This document shows positions 8,943 to 18,311 of a stretch of 64,000 nucleotides of DNA, in pieces (position 1 is the stretch's first letter; every line of letters begins with the position of its first letter). The notes below the pieces were generated by a model, which had not been told where the DNA came from, did no database searches, and saw only the letters and a list, made by a program, of their open reading frames with translations. The DNA is from Burkholderia gladioli. Lineage in GTDB: Bacteria; Pseudomonadota; Gammaproteobacteria; Burkholderiales; Burkholderiaceae. The position numbers and the translations under genes are program-made. The DNA lies in NCBI RefSeq assembly GCF_000959725.1, contig NZ_CP009322.1:682001-746000 (forward strand). Direction: 5' to 3'.

Positions 8943-9437
8943 ATGAACGCACTTCGCCACTTCCTGCTGCGGGGCGGCTTCGCGACACGATTGCTGTGGG
9001 GCCTGCTGCTGGCCGTGCTGCTGTCTCGCGCGCTGATCTCCGGGGCCGTGATGCTCGATCCGGACGGCCCGGACGCGGGCGCGGTGGTGCTGTGCTCGGG
9101 CCATGGCCCGCTGCTGCTCGGTGCGGCGGCGCTGGCCGCGCGCTTCGATGCCGATGCGCCGATCACGCCCGCCAACGATGCCGCCGCGCTCGCCAGCCGG
9201 CTCGCGCATCACGATCACGAAGGCGCGGGCGATTCGTCCTCCGCCGCGGGCAACCCGGGCAATATCTGCCCGTTCGCGATCGCCTTGTTCACGGCGCTGG
9301 CGTCCTGCCTGCTACTGGTCCTGCTGTTTCCGTTTTCCATCGCGCGCGCCGCCTGGCCACGCCCCGTCACGCGCCAGGCCCTGCGCCTGACGATCGGCGA
9401 TCGGCCGCCTTCCCGCGCTCCGCCGCTGTTCGCCTGA
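8943..9437 (+). CDS. DUF2946-like small membrane protein, paralogue 2
   Basis: A 164-residue protein: N-terminal membrane segment (about residues 15-35), MLDPDGPDAG followed by CSGHGPLLLG, a His-rich stretch LAHHDHEGAGDS, then CPFAIALFTALASCLLLVLLFPF as a second membrane segment. It shares order and key blocks with the gene at 8264-8725 on the other strand. The Cys and His residues suggest metal handling; this is inference from composition and context (TonB receptors, PepSY protein, copper operon). It probably leads into the PepSY gene on the same strand, 234 bp downstream. Confidence 0.75.
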   Translation: MNALRHFLLRGGFATRLLWGLLLAVLLSRALISGAVMLDPDGPDAGAVVLCSGHGPLLLGAAALAARFDADAPITPANDAAALASRLAHHDHEGAGDSSSAAGNPGNICPFAIALFTALASCLLLVLLFPFSIARAAWPRPVTRQALRLTIGDRPPSRAPPLFA

Positions 9438-9671
9438 TCCTTTTCCGCCGATGCGGCGCGCCTCGCGCCGCCGCCTTCGGCGCGACCTCGTAGCGAAATC
9501 CGAAGCATGAATCCCGTCGCGCGCCCGCGTTGCGCGAGCGATGACGGCCGGCCGCGCATCAGGCGCGGCAGCCGCTCGTCCTCGCGTGCTCGATGAGCGC
9601 GACGACCCGTTCGACGCGCGGCTGTCTCGACGGCCGCCGCCGACCCACGATCACCACCGGGAGCTGACAGC

Positions 9672-11123
9672 ATGTCGACCACCGTCGGGCACGCGATGAC
9701 GTCCGCCCGTTCCCCGCAAGCCGGCTATCGCACGCTCTGGCGCTGGCATTTCTACGCCGGCCTGTTCGTGATGCCGTTTCTCGTGATCCTCGCCGTCACC
9801 GGCACGATCTACTGTTTCCAGCCGCAGATCGAGCCGCTGCTGTATCCACACCGGCTGATCGTCACGCCCGGCGCCGAGCCGCGGCTCGATGCCGATACGC
9901 TGCTGCAGCGCGCCGTCGCGACCATGCCCGCCGGCGCGAAGCCGGTCTCGGCCGAGATCCGGCGCGAGCCGGATCGCAGCGCCGAGTTCGTGTTCCGCCT
10001 GCCCTCGGGCAGCCGCGAGAGCGTCTACGTGAACCCCTATGACGGCCGCGTGCTCGGCACGCTGAGCGTCGACGCGCGCTTCATGCAGGTCGACCGGATG
10101 CTGCATCGCAAGCTGCTGCTCGGCAAGCCGGGCGAGCTGCTGATGGAACTGGTGGCCTGCTGGACCCTGGTGATGATCGGCACCGGCGTGGCGCTGTGGT
10201 GGCCGCGCGAGCCGGGCCGGCTGCGCCGCGCGCTGCTGCCCGATGCGGGCCTGCGCGGCCGGCCGTTGTGGAAGAGCGTGCATGCCTCGCTCGGCATCTG
10301 GCTGGCGCTCGGCGCGCTGGCCTTCGTGCTGAGCGGGCTGCCGTGGACCGGCTCCTGGGGCAAGCAGTTCAAGTCGCTGGCCACCAGCGTCAACCTCGGT
10401 TCGCCGCCGGGCGCCTGGGGCGGCTCCTCGCTGCATTCGACGCGACCCGGCGCGAAGGCGGCCCCGGCCGCCGCCGCGCCAATGCATCACGCGCATGGCG
10501 ACGATTCGATGCCGGGCATGGTGATGGACGACCTGCCGCTGCCGCAGACGCCCTGGGCGGTCGGCAACGTGCCGGTGCCCGATTCGAGCGCGGCGCCCAC
10601 CGCGCATCCGCTGACGCTCGACGACGCCGTCGCGAAGGTGGCGACGCTGGGCGTGACGAGCGGCTATTCGCTGGTGATGCCGGTCGATGCCGACGGCGTC
10701 TACACGGTGTCCTACTTCCCGGCCGATCCGAAGGCCGAACGCACGATCTACCTCGACCAGTACAGCGGGCAGGTGCTGCGCGACATCCGCTACGGCGATT
10801 ACGGCGCCGTCGCGCAGGCCGTGTCCTACGGCACCGCGCTGCACATGGGCCGTTATTTCGGGCTCGCCAACCAGCTGATCTGCGCGGCCATCTCGCTCGG
10901 CCTCGCGGCGATGGCCGTGACCGGCTTCGTGATGTGGTGGAAGCGGCGCCCGGCGCTCACGCTCGGCGCGCCGGCCCGCGAGCGCGCCGCGCCGCCGATG
11001 CGCGGCTGGATCGCCGGGCTGGCGTTGCTCGGCATCGTGTTCCCCTTGATGGGGGCGAGCATCGTGGCGGTCTGGCTGGCCGACCGGCTGGTGTTCGGGC
11101 GCGCCGTGCGCAGGGCCGCCTGA
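9672..11123 (+). CDS. PepSY-domain inner-membrane protein (iron-regulated membrane protein family)
   Basis: A 483-residue PepSY_TM protein. The first membrane helix follows WRWHFYAGLFVMPFLVILAV, the family hallmark; further helices lie near residues 160-180, 200-225, 395-415 and 445-470. A loop of about residues 255-280 is His/Met-rich (MHHAHGDDSMPGMVMDD), which could bind a metal. Relatives are found with siderophore receptors and some act in reducing ferric or metal-chelate substrates; that role is inferred. It lies 167 bp upstream of TonB receptor B on the same strand. Confidence 0.9.
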   Translation: MSTTVGHAMTSARSPQAGYRTLWRWHFYAGLFVMPFLVILAVTGTIYCFQPQIEPLLYPHRLIVTPGAEPRLDADTLLQRAVATMPAGAKPVSAEIRREPDRSAEFVFRLPSGSRESVYVNPYDGRVLGTLSVDARFMQVDRMLHRKLLLGKPGELLMELVACWTLVMIGTGVALWWPREPGRLRRALLPDAGLRGRPLWKSVHASLGIWLALGALAFVLSGLPWTGSWGKQFKSLATSVNLGSPPGAWGGSSLHSTRPGAKAAPAAAAPMHHAHGDDSMPGMVMDDLPLPQTPWAVGNVPVPDSSAAPTAHPLTLDDAVAKVATLGVTSGYSLVMPVDADGVYTVSYFPADPKAERTIYLDQYSGQVLRDIRYGDYGAVAQAVSYGTALHMGRYFGLANQLICAAISLGLAAMAVTGFVMWWKRRPALTLGAPARERAAPPMRGWIAGLALLGIVFPLMGASIVAVWLADRLVFGRAVRRAA

Positions 11124-11290
11124 GCGCCGCCGCCGGCGCCGTGATCGGCGCGCCGGCGGCCTGACAGCGCACGCCGGGGGGCGTGTCGCGAGCCGATCGA
11201 AGGGCCGGCGCTCGACGCCGGCCGCCCCGCGCTCGATCGTCCGAGTCGAGGTCGAGCCGTTTCGATAACGAGACATCAGTACAACGAAAA

Positions 11291-13402
11291 ATGATCCGTC
11301 CTTCCCGCATCGCCATCGCGATGGCCGGCGCGCTGTCAGCGCTGTCCGCCTCCGCCGCTGTTTCGCAGACCACCGACGCGGCGAGCGAGCCGCCGGCCAC
11401 GCCGCTGCCCTCGATCTCCGTGAAGGCCAGCGCGAACGCCTCGCCGACCTCGCTCGGCACCGAGGCGCTGAAGCGCCGGCTCGACCAGACGGTCGGCTCG
11501 GTCGGTTTCGTCGATGCCGCCAGCTACACCAACAGCTATGCCTTCACCTTGCGCGACGTGCTGAAGGACGCGCCGGGCGTGTTCGTCGAGAATCGCTACG
11601 GCCAGGAGCTGCGCCTGTCGATCCGCGGCTCGGGCATCGCGCGCGGCTACCACGCGCGCGGCCTCGACATCCTGCAGGACGGCATCCCGACCAATCTCGC
11701 CGACGGCAGCGGCGACTACTACCAGATCGATCCGCTCGGCCTGCAGGCCACCGAGATCTACAAGGGCGGCAACGGCCTGCAATACGGCGCCTCGACGCTG
11801 GGCGGCGCCATCAACTTCGTCACGCCGACCGCCTACACGGCCGAGGCGCCGAACATCCTGCGCATCGAGGGCGGCAGCCACGGCACGTTGCGCACCAGCG
11901 CGCAGATCTCGCGCGTGATCGGCCCGCTCGATTTCCTCGCCACCTTCAGCGTCAACCACGCCGACGGCTGGCGCGACCACGAGCGCGGCCAGTACGAGCA
12001 GTTCAATGCCAACGTTGGTTATCGCTTCAGCCCCAGCGTGGAGACGCGCTTCTACGTGGGCGCCTACGTGGTGGACCAGCAACTGCCGGGTTCGCTGTCG
12101 CTGGCCGATGCGCTGAACCATCCCACGCGCGCGGCGCCTAGCGCCTTGTCGGGCGACCAGGCGCGCAACACGCGCACCGAGCGCATCGCCAACCGCACCA
12201 CGGTCAAGCTCGACCAGGGCGAACTGCAGTTCGACACCTGGGCGATCCACAAGAGCCTCTACCACCCGATCTTCCAGGCGATCGACCAGGACGGCTGGAC
12301 CTACGGCTTCGCGCCGCGCCTGAGCCTGCATCCCGAGCTGGCCGGCATGCGCGACGAGCTGATCGTCGGCGCGCGCTTCTTCGGCGGGCGCACGCAGGCG
12401 AACCAGTATCTGAACGTCAACGGCGATCGCGGCGCGCAGACGCTCGACTCGACGCAAACGGCCTTCAACTACGAGGCCTATGTCGAGAACCGGCTGTTCT
12501 TCCTGCCCAGCGTCGCGCTGATGACGGGCGTGAAGCTGCTGCATTCGGTGCGCGAGTACATCGACTATGGCGGTCTGCCGAACGATGCGAACTACAAGTC
12601 GACGCGCGCCTCGTATAGCGGCGTGAACCCGAAGCTGGGCCTGCTGTGGCAGCCCAGGCGCGAGATCCAGGCCTTCGTCGACATCACGCGCAGCCAGGAC
12701 GTGCCCGATTTCACCGATCTCGCGCAGACCTTCGCCACCACCACCCGGTTCACGCCGCTGGCCGCGCAGCACGCCTGGACGCTGGAGCTCGGCACGCGCG
12801 GCACGCACGACCGGCTGAGTTGGGACCTGAGCGCCTATCGCTCGCTGGTGCGCGACCAGTTGCTGCAATACACCACCAATCCCGACATCCCGGCCGCCAC
12901 CTTCAACGCCAAGCGCACGGTGCTGCAGGGCATCGAGGCCGGCGCCGCCTTCGATCTCTGGCGCGACCTCACGCGCCGCGGCGCGGGCGATCGCATCAGC
13001 GTGTCGGGCGTCTGGAACCTCAGCGATTTCCGTTTCAAGGACGATCCGCAATACGGCTCGAACCGCATCGCCGGCGTGCCGCTCAACGTGCTGCGCGGCG
13101 TGCTCGCTTATACGCGGCCGAACGGCTTCCATGTCTCGGCGAGCGTCGACTGGGTGCCTTCGGGCGCCTGGGCCGACGACGCGAACACGCTGCGCGCGCC
13201 AAGCTACACGGTGTTCGGCCTGCAGGCGGGGATGGACTTCCGCAACGGGCTGTCGATCTACCTCGACGCGCGCAACCTGGCCAACAAGCGCTACGTCTCG
13301 GACATCAGCACGGTCGCCAACGCGCGGACCGCCTCGAGCACCGCGATCTTCTATCCCGGCGAGGGGCGCAGCCTGTTCGCGGGGATGCGCTACGCGTTCT
13401 GA
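11291..13402 (+). CDS. TonB-dependent receptor (receptor B)
   Basis: A 703-residue outer-membrane receptor. It has a signal peptide (IAIAMAGALSALSASAAVSQ), a plug domain with LRDVLKDAPGVFVENRYGQE and YGASTLGGAINFV, and a barrel ending GMRYAF. There is no STN domain. The plug and barrel sequence is quite different from receptors A and C, nearer to FecA/metal-chelate-type receptors. The ATG at 11291 starts the signal peptide; the frame stays open for 108 bases upstream without coding signs. It follows the PepSY gene and probably forms one unit with it for uptake and reduction of a metal chelate. Confidence 0.92.
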   Translation: MIRPSRIAIAMAGALSALSASAAVSQTTDAASEPPATPLPSISVKASANASPTSLGTEALKRRLDQTVGSVGFVDAASYTNSYAFTLRDVLKDAPGVFVENRYGQELRLSIRGSGIARGYHARGLDILQDGIPTNLADGSGDYYQIDPLGLQATEIYKGGNGLQYGASTLGGAINFVTPTAYTAEAPNILRIEGGSHGTLRTSAQISRVIGPLDFLATFSVNHADGWRDHERGQYEQFNANVGYRFSPSVETRFYVGAYVVDQQLPGSLSLADALNHPTRAAPSALSGDQARNTRTERIANRTTVKLDQGELQFDTWAIHKSLYHPIFQAIDQDGWTYGFAPRLSLHPELAGMRDELIVGARFFGGRTQANQYLNVNGDRGAQTLDSTQTAFNYEAYVENRLFFLPSVALMTGVKLLHSVREYIDYGGLPNDANYKSTRASYSGVNPKLGLLWQPRREIQAFVDITRSQDVPDFTDLAQTFATTTRFTPLAAQHAWTLELGTRGTHDRLSWDLSAYRSLVRDQLLQYTTNPDIPAATFNAKRTVLQGIEAGAAFDLWRDLTRRGAGDRISVSGVWNLSDFRFKDDPQYGSNRIAGVPLNVLRGVLAYTRPNGFHVSASVDWVPSGAWADDANTLRAPSYTVFGLQAGMDFRNGLSIYLDARNLANKRYVSDISTVANARTASSTAIFYPGEGRSLFAGMRYAF

Positions 13403-13496
13403 GCCCGGCGGCAGGCGAGCGGAAGGGGGCCGCGCGCCGATTTTTGGCTCGCTAGAATCGACGCTCCCGTTTCCCCTCATGCGCGGAGCGACGCCG

Positions 13497-13907
13497 ATGG
13501 TTTCCCAGGTGGCTGGCGATACGAAGTTCTGGATGGTCGAGGGCGCGCCGACGCCGGTCGGCCCGTTTTCCCACGCGACCGAGCGCGACGGCTGGATCTT
13601 CGTGACGGGGCAGATGCCGACCTGGCCCGAGGACGACGAGGCGCCGCTGCCCGGCGGCGTGCTCGCCCAGACGCGCCGCGTGATGGACAACCTGATCCTG
13701 GTGCTGGAAGGGCTGGGGCTGGGTCTGGAGCACGTGCTGTCGGCGCGTATCTTCCTCACCGAGTTCAAGCGCGACTACGCCCTCATGAACGAGACCTACG
13801 CGTCCTATTTCCCGCCGGGGCGGCTGCCGGCGCGAACCTGCATCGGCGTGACGGGGCTCGCGCGCGATGCGCTGGTGGAGATCGACTTCATCGCGAAACG
13901 GCCCTGA
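13497..13907 (+). CDS. RidA-family (YjgF/Rid) protein
   Basis: A 136-residue Rid-family protein: PVGPFSHATERDGWIFVTGQMP near the N-terminus, then LGLEHVLSARIFLTEFKRDYALMNE, and the C-terminal block ARTCIGVTGLARDALVEIDFIA with the conserved Arg of the RidA active site. Family members deaminate reactive enamine/imine intermediates. GGAG about nine bases before the second in-frame ATG (13497) favours that start over the one at 13479. A TAGAAT box lies near 13453. It may be independent of TonB receptor B, which ends 94 bp upstream. Confidence 0.9.
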   Translation: MVSQVAGDTKFWMVEGAPTPVGPFSHATERDGWIFVTGQMPTWPEDDEAPLPGGVLAQTRRVMDNLILVLEGLGLGLEHVLSARIFLTEFKRDYALMNETYASYFPPGRLPARTCIGVTGLARDALVEIDFIAKRP

Positions 13908-13918
13908 GGCGATGCCGA

Positions 13919-13944
13919 AGCGGCCTGAAGCCGGCCGCGATTTT
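13919..13944 (+). terminator. Possible hairpin terminator after the RidA gene
   Basis: GCGGCC (13920-13925) can pair with GGCCGC (13933-13938) around a 7-base loop, followed by GATTTTC. The stem is short and the T run is only four bases, so this is a weak candidate between converging genes. Confidence 0.35.
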
Positions 13945-13967
13945 CATGCCGATTCTCGTGCCGATCT

Positions 13968-14822
13968 TCATGCCGCCGCCGCCCCCGCGCCGCGCCGCTT
14001 GCCGGCCCTGAGCGGCAGCACCAGCGGCGTGCCCGTGACGGGATCCTCGATCACGCGCACCTCCAGCCCGAAGGCCTCGCGGACGGTGGCCGGCGTGATC
14101 GCCGCGCCCGGCTCGCCGCTGGTGACGATCCGGCCGTCCTTCATCACGATGATCCGGTCGGCATAACGGCAAGCCTCGTTCAGGTCGTGCAGCACGGCCA
14201 CCACGGTGGTGCCGAAGCGCGTGTTCAGCTCGTGGCAGAGTTCGAGCACGTCGATCTGGTGCGCCAGGTCGAGATAGGTGGTGGGCTCGTCGAGCAGCAG
14301 GATCTCGGTCTGCTGGGCCAGCGCCATCGCGATCCAGACGCGCTGGCGCTGGCCGCCCGACAGTTCCGCCACGCGCCGCCCGGCCAGCTCGGCCACGTCG
14401 GTGCGCGCCATCGCCTCGCGCACCGCGGCGCGATCCGCCTCGCTGGTCCACTGCAGCAGCGATTGATGGGGATACCGCCCGCGCCCCACCAGCTCGGCGA
14501 CCGTGATGCCCTCGGGTGCCGTCGAGGATTGCGGCAGGAAGCCGACCTGGCGCGCATAGGCCTTCGGCGCGTAGCCGGCGGCCTCGCGCCCGTCCAGCAG
14601 CACCGCGCCGCCCTGCGGGCTCAGCACGCGGCTCAGCGCCTTCAGCAGGGTCGACTTCCCGCAGCCGTTGGGCCCGACGATGGTGGTGAACGCATGCGGC
14701 GCGATCGCCACGTCGAGATGCGCGATGATCGGCGCGCCGCCGGGATAGTGCAGGCTCAGGTCGACCGCGCGCAGGCCTTCTTCCCGGCACGCGGCGGGCT
14801 GTTGCGCGTCGCGGCCGTTCAT
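13968..14822 (-). CDS. Iron-siderophore ABC transporter ATP-binding protein (FecE/FepC type)
   Basis: A 284-residue ATPase: Walker A GPNGCGKST, signature LSGGQRQRVWIAMALAQ, Walker B ILLLDEPTTYLD and switch His in VLHDLNEACRYAD. The pattern is diagnostic of siderophore/heme/B12 importers. Its ATG overlaps the TGA of the binding-protein gene (ATGA at 14819-14822), so the two are translationally coupled. It is last in the operon permease, permease, binding protein, ATPase. The 3' end runs into a 12-bp imperfect triplication (13945-13980) that adds an Ala/Gly-rich tail. Confidence 0.93.
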   Translation of the reverse strand: MNGRDAQQPAACREEGLRAVDLSLHYPGGAPIIAHLDVAIAPHAFTTIVGPNGCGKSTLLKALSRVLSPQGGAVLLDGREAAGYAPKAYARQVGFLPQSSTAPEGITVAELVGRGRYPHQSLLQWTSEADRAAVREAMARTDVAELAGRRVAELSGGQRQRVWIAMALAQQTEILLLDEPTTYLDLAHQIDVLELCHELNTRFGTTVVAVLHDLNEACRYADRIIVMKDGRIVTSGEPGAAITPATVREAFGLEVRVIEDPVTGTPLVLPLRAGKRRGAGAAAA

Positions 14823-15871
14823 TGGCCGGCTCCGGTCAGCGCGCGGGCGATGCGCGGCACCAACTGGTCGAGCGTGGCGTCGATGCTGGTCGGCGAGCCG
14901 GTGGCGAAGGCGGCGCGCAGCGCGGCGTCGCGCTGGTTGTCGAGCACCACCAGGCGATGCCGGCGCGCCGCGTCGAGCGCCTGCACCGCCGGCTCGGCCA
15001 GCAGCGAGGCGGCCGGCCGCGCGAAGGCCACCAGCACCACCAGGTCGGCGTCGATGGCCGAGGTCCGCTCGATCGGCAGGTCCGCGTAGTAGTTGCGCGC
15101 GGGCAGCGTCTTCAGCGTCGGTGACAGCTTCATGCCGAGATCCTCCAGCAGTCGCGGGCGCACGTCGCCTTCCACATAGGCATGCCAGCCGTTCTGCACG
15201 CCCCAGTCGATGCTGAAGCTGCGGCCCGCGAACTCCGGGTGGGCGCGCCGCGCGGCGGCGATGCGGGCCTCGGTATCGGCGATCAGCCGTTCGCCGGCCG
15301 CCACGCGGCCGAGCGCCAGCGCATCGATGCGCACCTGCTGCTGCCAGGGCAGGTTGTTGTCGCGCACCTCCTTCGGCGAGGCGACGGTCGGCGCGATCCG
15401 CGACAGCAGCGCGTAATTGGCTTGCGAGCTGTTGTCGCGGCCGTTGACGTCGAGGATCAGGTCCGGATGCAGCGCGGCGATGCGCCGGAAGTCGAGGTCG
15501 CCGCGCGGCAGGATCACGGGCGCCGTGCCGTGCACCAGCGCCTGCGACCAGGGATTGACCTGGCCGTCCTTCAGCCCCAGTTGCTGCCAGTCCTGGATCG
15601 CCACCGGCGTGACGCCCAGCGCGAGCACCACGTCGGCCTCGTTCCAGCCCAGCACCACCACGCGCTGCGGCGCGCGGGGGATGATCGTCGAGCCCCATTG
15701 ATGCGCGATGGTGACCGGGAAGGCGGGCGCGGCTTCGGCCTGCGCGCGGCGGGTGCCGAATCCGGCGAGCAGCAGCGTCGTCGCGGCGGCCAGGCCGAGG
15801 AAGCGGCGCAGCGCGCCGGCGGCCGGCATCGCGCGAAGGCGCGAGCCATGGAGAAGTTCGGAGCCGATCAT
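14819..15871 (-). CDS. Iron-siderophore ABC transporter substrate-binding protein (FecB/FhuD type)
   Basis: A 350-residue periplasmic binding protein of the Fe/B12 cluster (PBP type III). The signal peptide ends near residue 40 (LGLAAATTLLLAGFGTRRAQA); the binding domain has RVVVLGWNEADVVLALGVTPVA and LHPDLILDVNG. No lipobox Cys is seen, so it is probably free in the periplasm. AAAGGATC precedes the ATG at 15871. It starts 12 bp after the second permease gene. The substrate is probably a ferric siderophore or citrate complex. Confidence 0.9.
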   Translation of the reverse strand: MIGSELLHGSRLRAMPAAGALRRFLGLAAATTLLLAGFGTRRAQAEAAPAFPVTIAHQWGSTIIPRAPQRVVVLGWNEADVVLALGVTPVAIQDWQQLGLKDGQVNPWSQALVHGTAPVILPRGDLDFRRIAALHPDLILDVNGRDNSSQANYALLSRIAPTVASPKEVRDNNLPWQQQVRIDALALGRVAAGERLIADTEARIAAARRAHPEFAGRSFSIDWGVQNGWHAYVEGDVRPRLLEDLGMKLSPTLKTLPARNYYADLPIERTSAIDADLVVLVAFARPAASLLAEPAVQALDAARRHRLVVLDNQRDAALRAAFATGSPTSIDATLDQLVPRIARALTGAGQ

Positions 15872-15882
15872 TCGTGATCCTT

Positions 15883-16905
15883 TCAAAACGCGTTGCCGCG
15901 CGCGCCGGGGCGATCGGCGCGCAGCAGCAGCGTGAGCAGGTACAGGCCGCCGAGCGCGCCCGTGACGATGCCCACCGGCGGATGGATGGGCAGGGCGTTG
16001 GCGGCCACCGCGTCGCAGCCCGTCACCAGCACGGCGCCGACCAGGGCCGGCGCCAGCGGGTTGGCCAGGCGTGCGCCGTGCAGGCGGCGCGCGATATGCG
16101 GCGCGGCCAGCGCGACGAAGGCGATCGGGCCGGTGACGGCGGTTGCCGCGGCCACCAGCAGCACGCCGGTGACGATCCAGCCGGCGCGCTGCCGGCCTGG
16201 CCGCGCGCCGAGCGTGGTGACCAGGCTGTCCTCCAGTTCGATCAGCCCGAAGCTGCGATGCCGCAGCAGGCACAACGCGATCAGGGCCGCCAGCGCCGCG
16301 GCGAGGCCCGGCAGGTCGTGCCAGGCGGCGGTATTGAGGCTGCCCGACAGCCAGGCCAGCACCACCTGGGTGTCCTGCACGTCGGCCTCGAGCAGCAGGT
16401 AGCCGTTCACGGCCGCCAGCAGCGCCGAGATCATGATGCCGCTCAGGATCAGCCGGCGCGGCGAGGCGCGCAGCCCGCCGGCCAGCCCATAGACCACCAG
16501 CGCCGCCAGCAGCCCGCCGGCCACCGCCATGCCTGCCGTGAAGCCCGGCTGGCTCTCGCCGAGCCGCAGCGCGAGGATCGCGCCGCTGGCCGCGCCGGCG
16601 CCGAAGCCGAGCACGTCGGGGCTCGCCAGCGGGTTGCGCGTGACGGTCTGGAAGATCGCGCCCGAGGCGCCCAGCGCGACGCCGGCCAGCGCGCCGAGCA
16701 GGTAGCGCGGCAGGCCGAGCGTGAGCACCGCGAAGCGGTCTGGCGAGGCGGGATCGAGCAGCGCATGCCATAGCGCGCCTGGCGAGATGCCGAACGGGCC
16801 GAGGCAGAGCTGGGCCGCGAGCGTGGCGGCCAGCAGCGCGAGTCCGAGCAGGATCGCGAGCACGATCGAAGGCAGTCGGCGAGGCATCGGTCGCGCGGGT
16901 TTCAT
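15883..16905 (-). CDS. Iron-siderophore ABC transporter permease (FecCD family), second subunit
   Basis: A 340-residue FecCD/BtuC-type permease with about nine or ten membrane helices. The family blocks LPRYLLGALAGVALGASGAIFQTVTRNPLASPDVLGFGAGA and the cytoplasmic loop around GPIAFVALAAPHIAR (contact with the ATPase) are present. Its ATG overlaps the stop of the preceding permease gene (16902-16905). It pairs with the 351-residue permease to form the heterodimeric channel. Confidence 0.93.
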   Translation of the reverse strand: MKPARPMPRRLPSIVLAILLGLALLAATLAAQLCLGPFGISPGALWHALLDPASPDRFAVLTLGLPRYLLGALAGVALGASGAIFQTVTRNPLASPDVLGFGAGAASGAILALRLGESQPGFTAGMAVAGGLLAALVVYGLAGGLRASPRRLILSGIMISALLAAVNGYLLLEADVQDTQVVLAWLSGSLNTAAWHDLPGLAAALAALIALCLLRHRSFGLIELEDSLVTTLGARPGRQRAGWIVTGVLLVAAATAVTGPIAFVALAAPHIARRLHGARLANPLAPALVGAVLVTGCDAVAANALPIHPPVGIVTGALGGLYLLTLLLRADRPGARGNAF

Positions 16906-17957
16906 GGCGCGAACTTCGCGCGCCGCATCAGCACGAAAAACAGCGGCGCGCCGATCACGGCCGATACCGCGCCGGCCGGAATCTCGCTGCCCGGCACCAG
17001 CAGGCGGCCGAGGATGTCGGCCGCGAGCAGCAGCGCCGCGCCGAGCAGCGCGCAGGCCGGCAGCACGCGGCGCAGGCCGATGCCCACCAGCATCCGCGCC
17101 AGGTGCGGCACCAGCAGGCCGACGAACACGATCGGGCCGGCGGCGGCGGTGGCCGCGCCGCACAGCATCGAGATCGCGGCGCCGCAGGCGATCAGCAGGC
17201 GCCCACGGTGGATGCCGAGCGCGAGCGCGTGTTCGTCGCCCATCGCCACCACGTCGAGCGGGCGCGCCAGTGCGAGGCTGGCGGCCAGGCCCCCGAGCAG
17301 GCAGGCGGCCAGGATCGGCAGCATGGCCTCGCCGCGATCGGCCACCGAGCCGACCGCCCATAGCCGGAACTGTTCGAGACTGTTGGGCTGGAGCAGGCTC
17401 AGGCCGGCGGTGGTGGATTCGAGGCTGGCGCCGAGCGCGGTGCCGGTCAGCAGCAGCCGCACCGGGTCGCTCGAACGCGACAGCAGGCGCGAGGCGAACA
17501 CCAGGCCGGCGACCACGGCGGCGCCGGCGAAGGCCAGGCCGAATTGCGCGAGCGGGGCGATCACGCCGGCGCCGATGCCGAGCACCACGAACAGCCCCGC
17601 GCCCGAGTTGACGCCGAGGATGCCGGGGCCGGCCAGGGGATTGCGCGTGAGGGTCTGGACCAGGCAACCGGCCAGGCCGAGCGCGCCGCCCACCAGGATC
17701 GCGAGTTCGGTGCGCGGCAGCCGGTAGTCGCGGATCGTCGGCCAGGCCTCGCCTTGCGCGTGCCACAAGGAGCGCAGCGTGAGCGCGATCGGCAAGCCAT
17801 GCGAGCCGACCAGCAGGCTGAGCACCGCCAGGCCCGCCAGCAGCGTGCCGAGCGCGACCAGCGCCAGCCACCAGGGGCGGCGCGGCGCCGGGGTGGCGCG
17901 CTGGCTTGCCGCGAAATCGCCGCTAACGGCCGTCGCTGCCCATCGTGGCGATTTCAA
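16902..17957 (-). CDS. Iron-siderophore ABC transporter permease (FecCD family), first subunit
   Basis: A 351-residue FecCD permease and first gene of the four-gene siderophore importer operon. Hallmarks are LPRTELAILVGGALGLAGCLVQTLTRNPLAGPGILGVNSGAG and GPIVFVGLLVPHLARMLVG. The N-terminal 25 residues are hydrophilic. A Fur-box-like sequence lies 85-106 bp upstream of the ATG, so iron repression of the whole operon is likely. Confidence 0.93.
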   Translation of the reverse strand: MKSPRWAATAVSGDFAASQRATPAPRRPWWLALVALGTLLAGLAVLSLLVGSHGLPIALTLRSLWHAQGEAWPTIRDYRLPRTELAILVGGALGLAGCLVQTLTRNPLAGPGILGVNSGAGLFVVLGIGAGVIAPLAQFGLAFAGAAVVAGLVFASRLLSRSSDPVRLLLTGTALGASLESTTAGLSLLQPNSLEQFRLWAVGSVADRGEAMLPILAACLLGGLAASLALARPLDVVAMGDEHALALGIHRGRLLIACGAAISMLCGAATAAAGPIVFVGLLVPHLARMLVGIGLRRVLPACALLGAALLLAADILGRLLVPGSEIPAGAVSAVIGAPLFFVLMRRAKFAP

Positions 17958-18041
17958 GGTCCTGGCTGTTCCATCGGGAGCGCAGCGGCAGGCGATCGAG
18001 GCGATCGGCCGGATGCGCGGGAAGTGTCGTGCTGCGTCGTC

Positions 18042-18063
18042 AAATGGAAATGATTCGTTTTTC
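18042..18063. promoter_or_regulatory. Fur-box-like operator upstream of the siderophore ABC operon
   Basis: The 22-bp stretch contains AAATGATTCGTTTTT and aligns well with the better Fur box at 24972-24993: both share AAATG, then AATGATTC, then a T-rich half. It sits 85-106 bp before the start codon at 17957, in an otherwise GC-rich intergenic region. Fur with ferrous iron would repress from here. Confidence 0.55.
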
Positions 18064-18235
18064 CATCGGCGCAGTGTAGGCGGCGCGATGTCAAGGTTTC
18101 GTTAAGACGCGCGCGCGATGGGCGATCTGTCACGAGCCTGACGGGAAAGTGTGCCGAGGGAGGGAGGATGCGGGCGCGCACGGGGAAGGAGGCCCACGCG
18201 CTATGGATTGCGCGCGGGCCGTCCCCTGCTTGTCG

Positions 18236-18259
18236 TTACTGCTTTTTTTACTGCTTTTT
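18236..18259. repeat. Perfect 12-bp tandem duplication
   Basis: TTACTGCTTTTT occurs twice head to tail, about 50 bp beyond the 3' end of copC. A strong hairpin (GGCCCACGCG pairing with CGCGCGGGCC, 18191-18220) lies next to it. Together they may form part of the transcription end of the copper operon, but the T runs are on the opposite strand to that expected. Confidence 0.7.
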
Positions 18260-18311
18260 ATAAAGGTGCCGCGGGTGCTGCCTGATGTTGCCTGGTGAAG
18301 CCGGGCGACGC

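Noticed and set aside
11336..13768. 810-residue minus-strand ORF antisense to TonB receptor B
   Set aside because: No domains or start signal. The plus strand encodes a normal TonB receptor through this region. The same holds for the long antisense frames across 28152-30146, 37923-40382 and 39925-42276.
18236..18259. 12-bp duplication as a terminator of the copper operon
   Set aside because: On the minus strand the tract is A-rich, not U-rich, so a normal rho-independent terminator does not form there.
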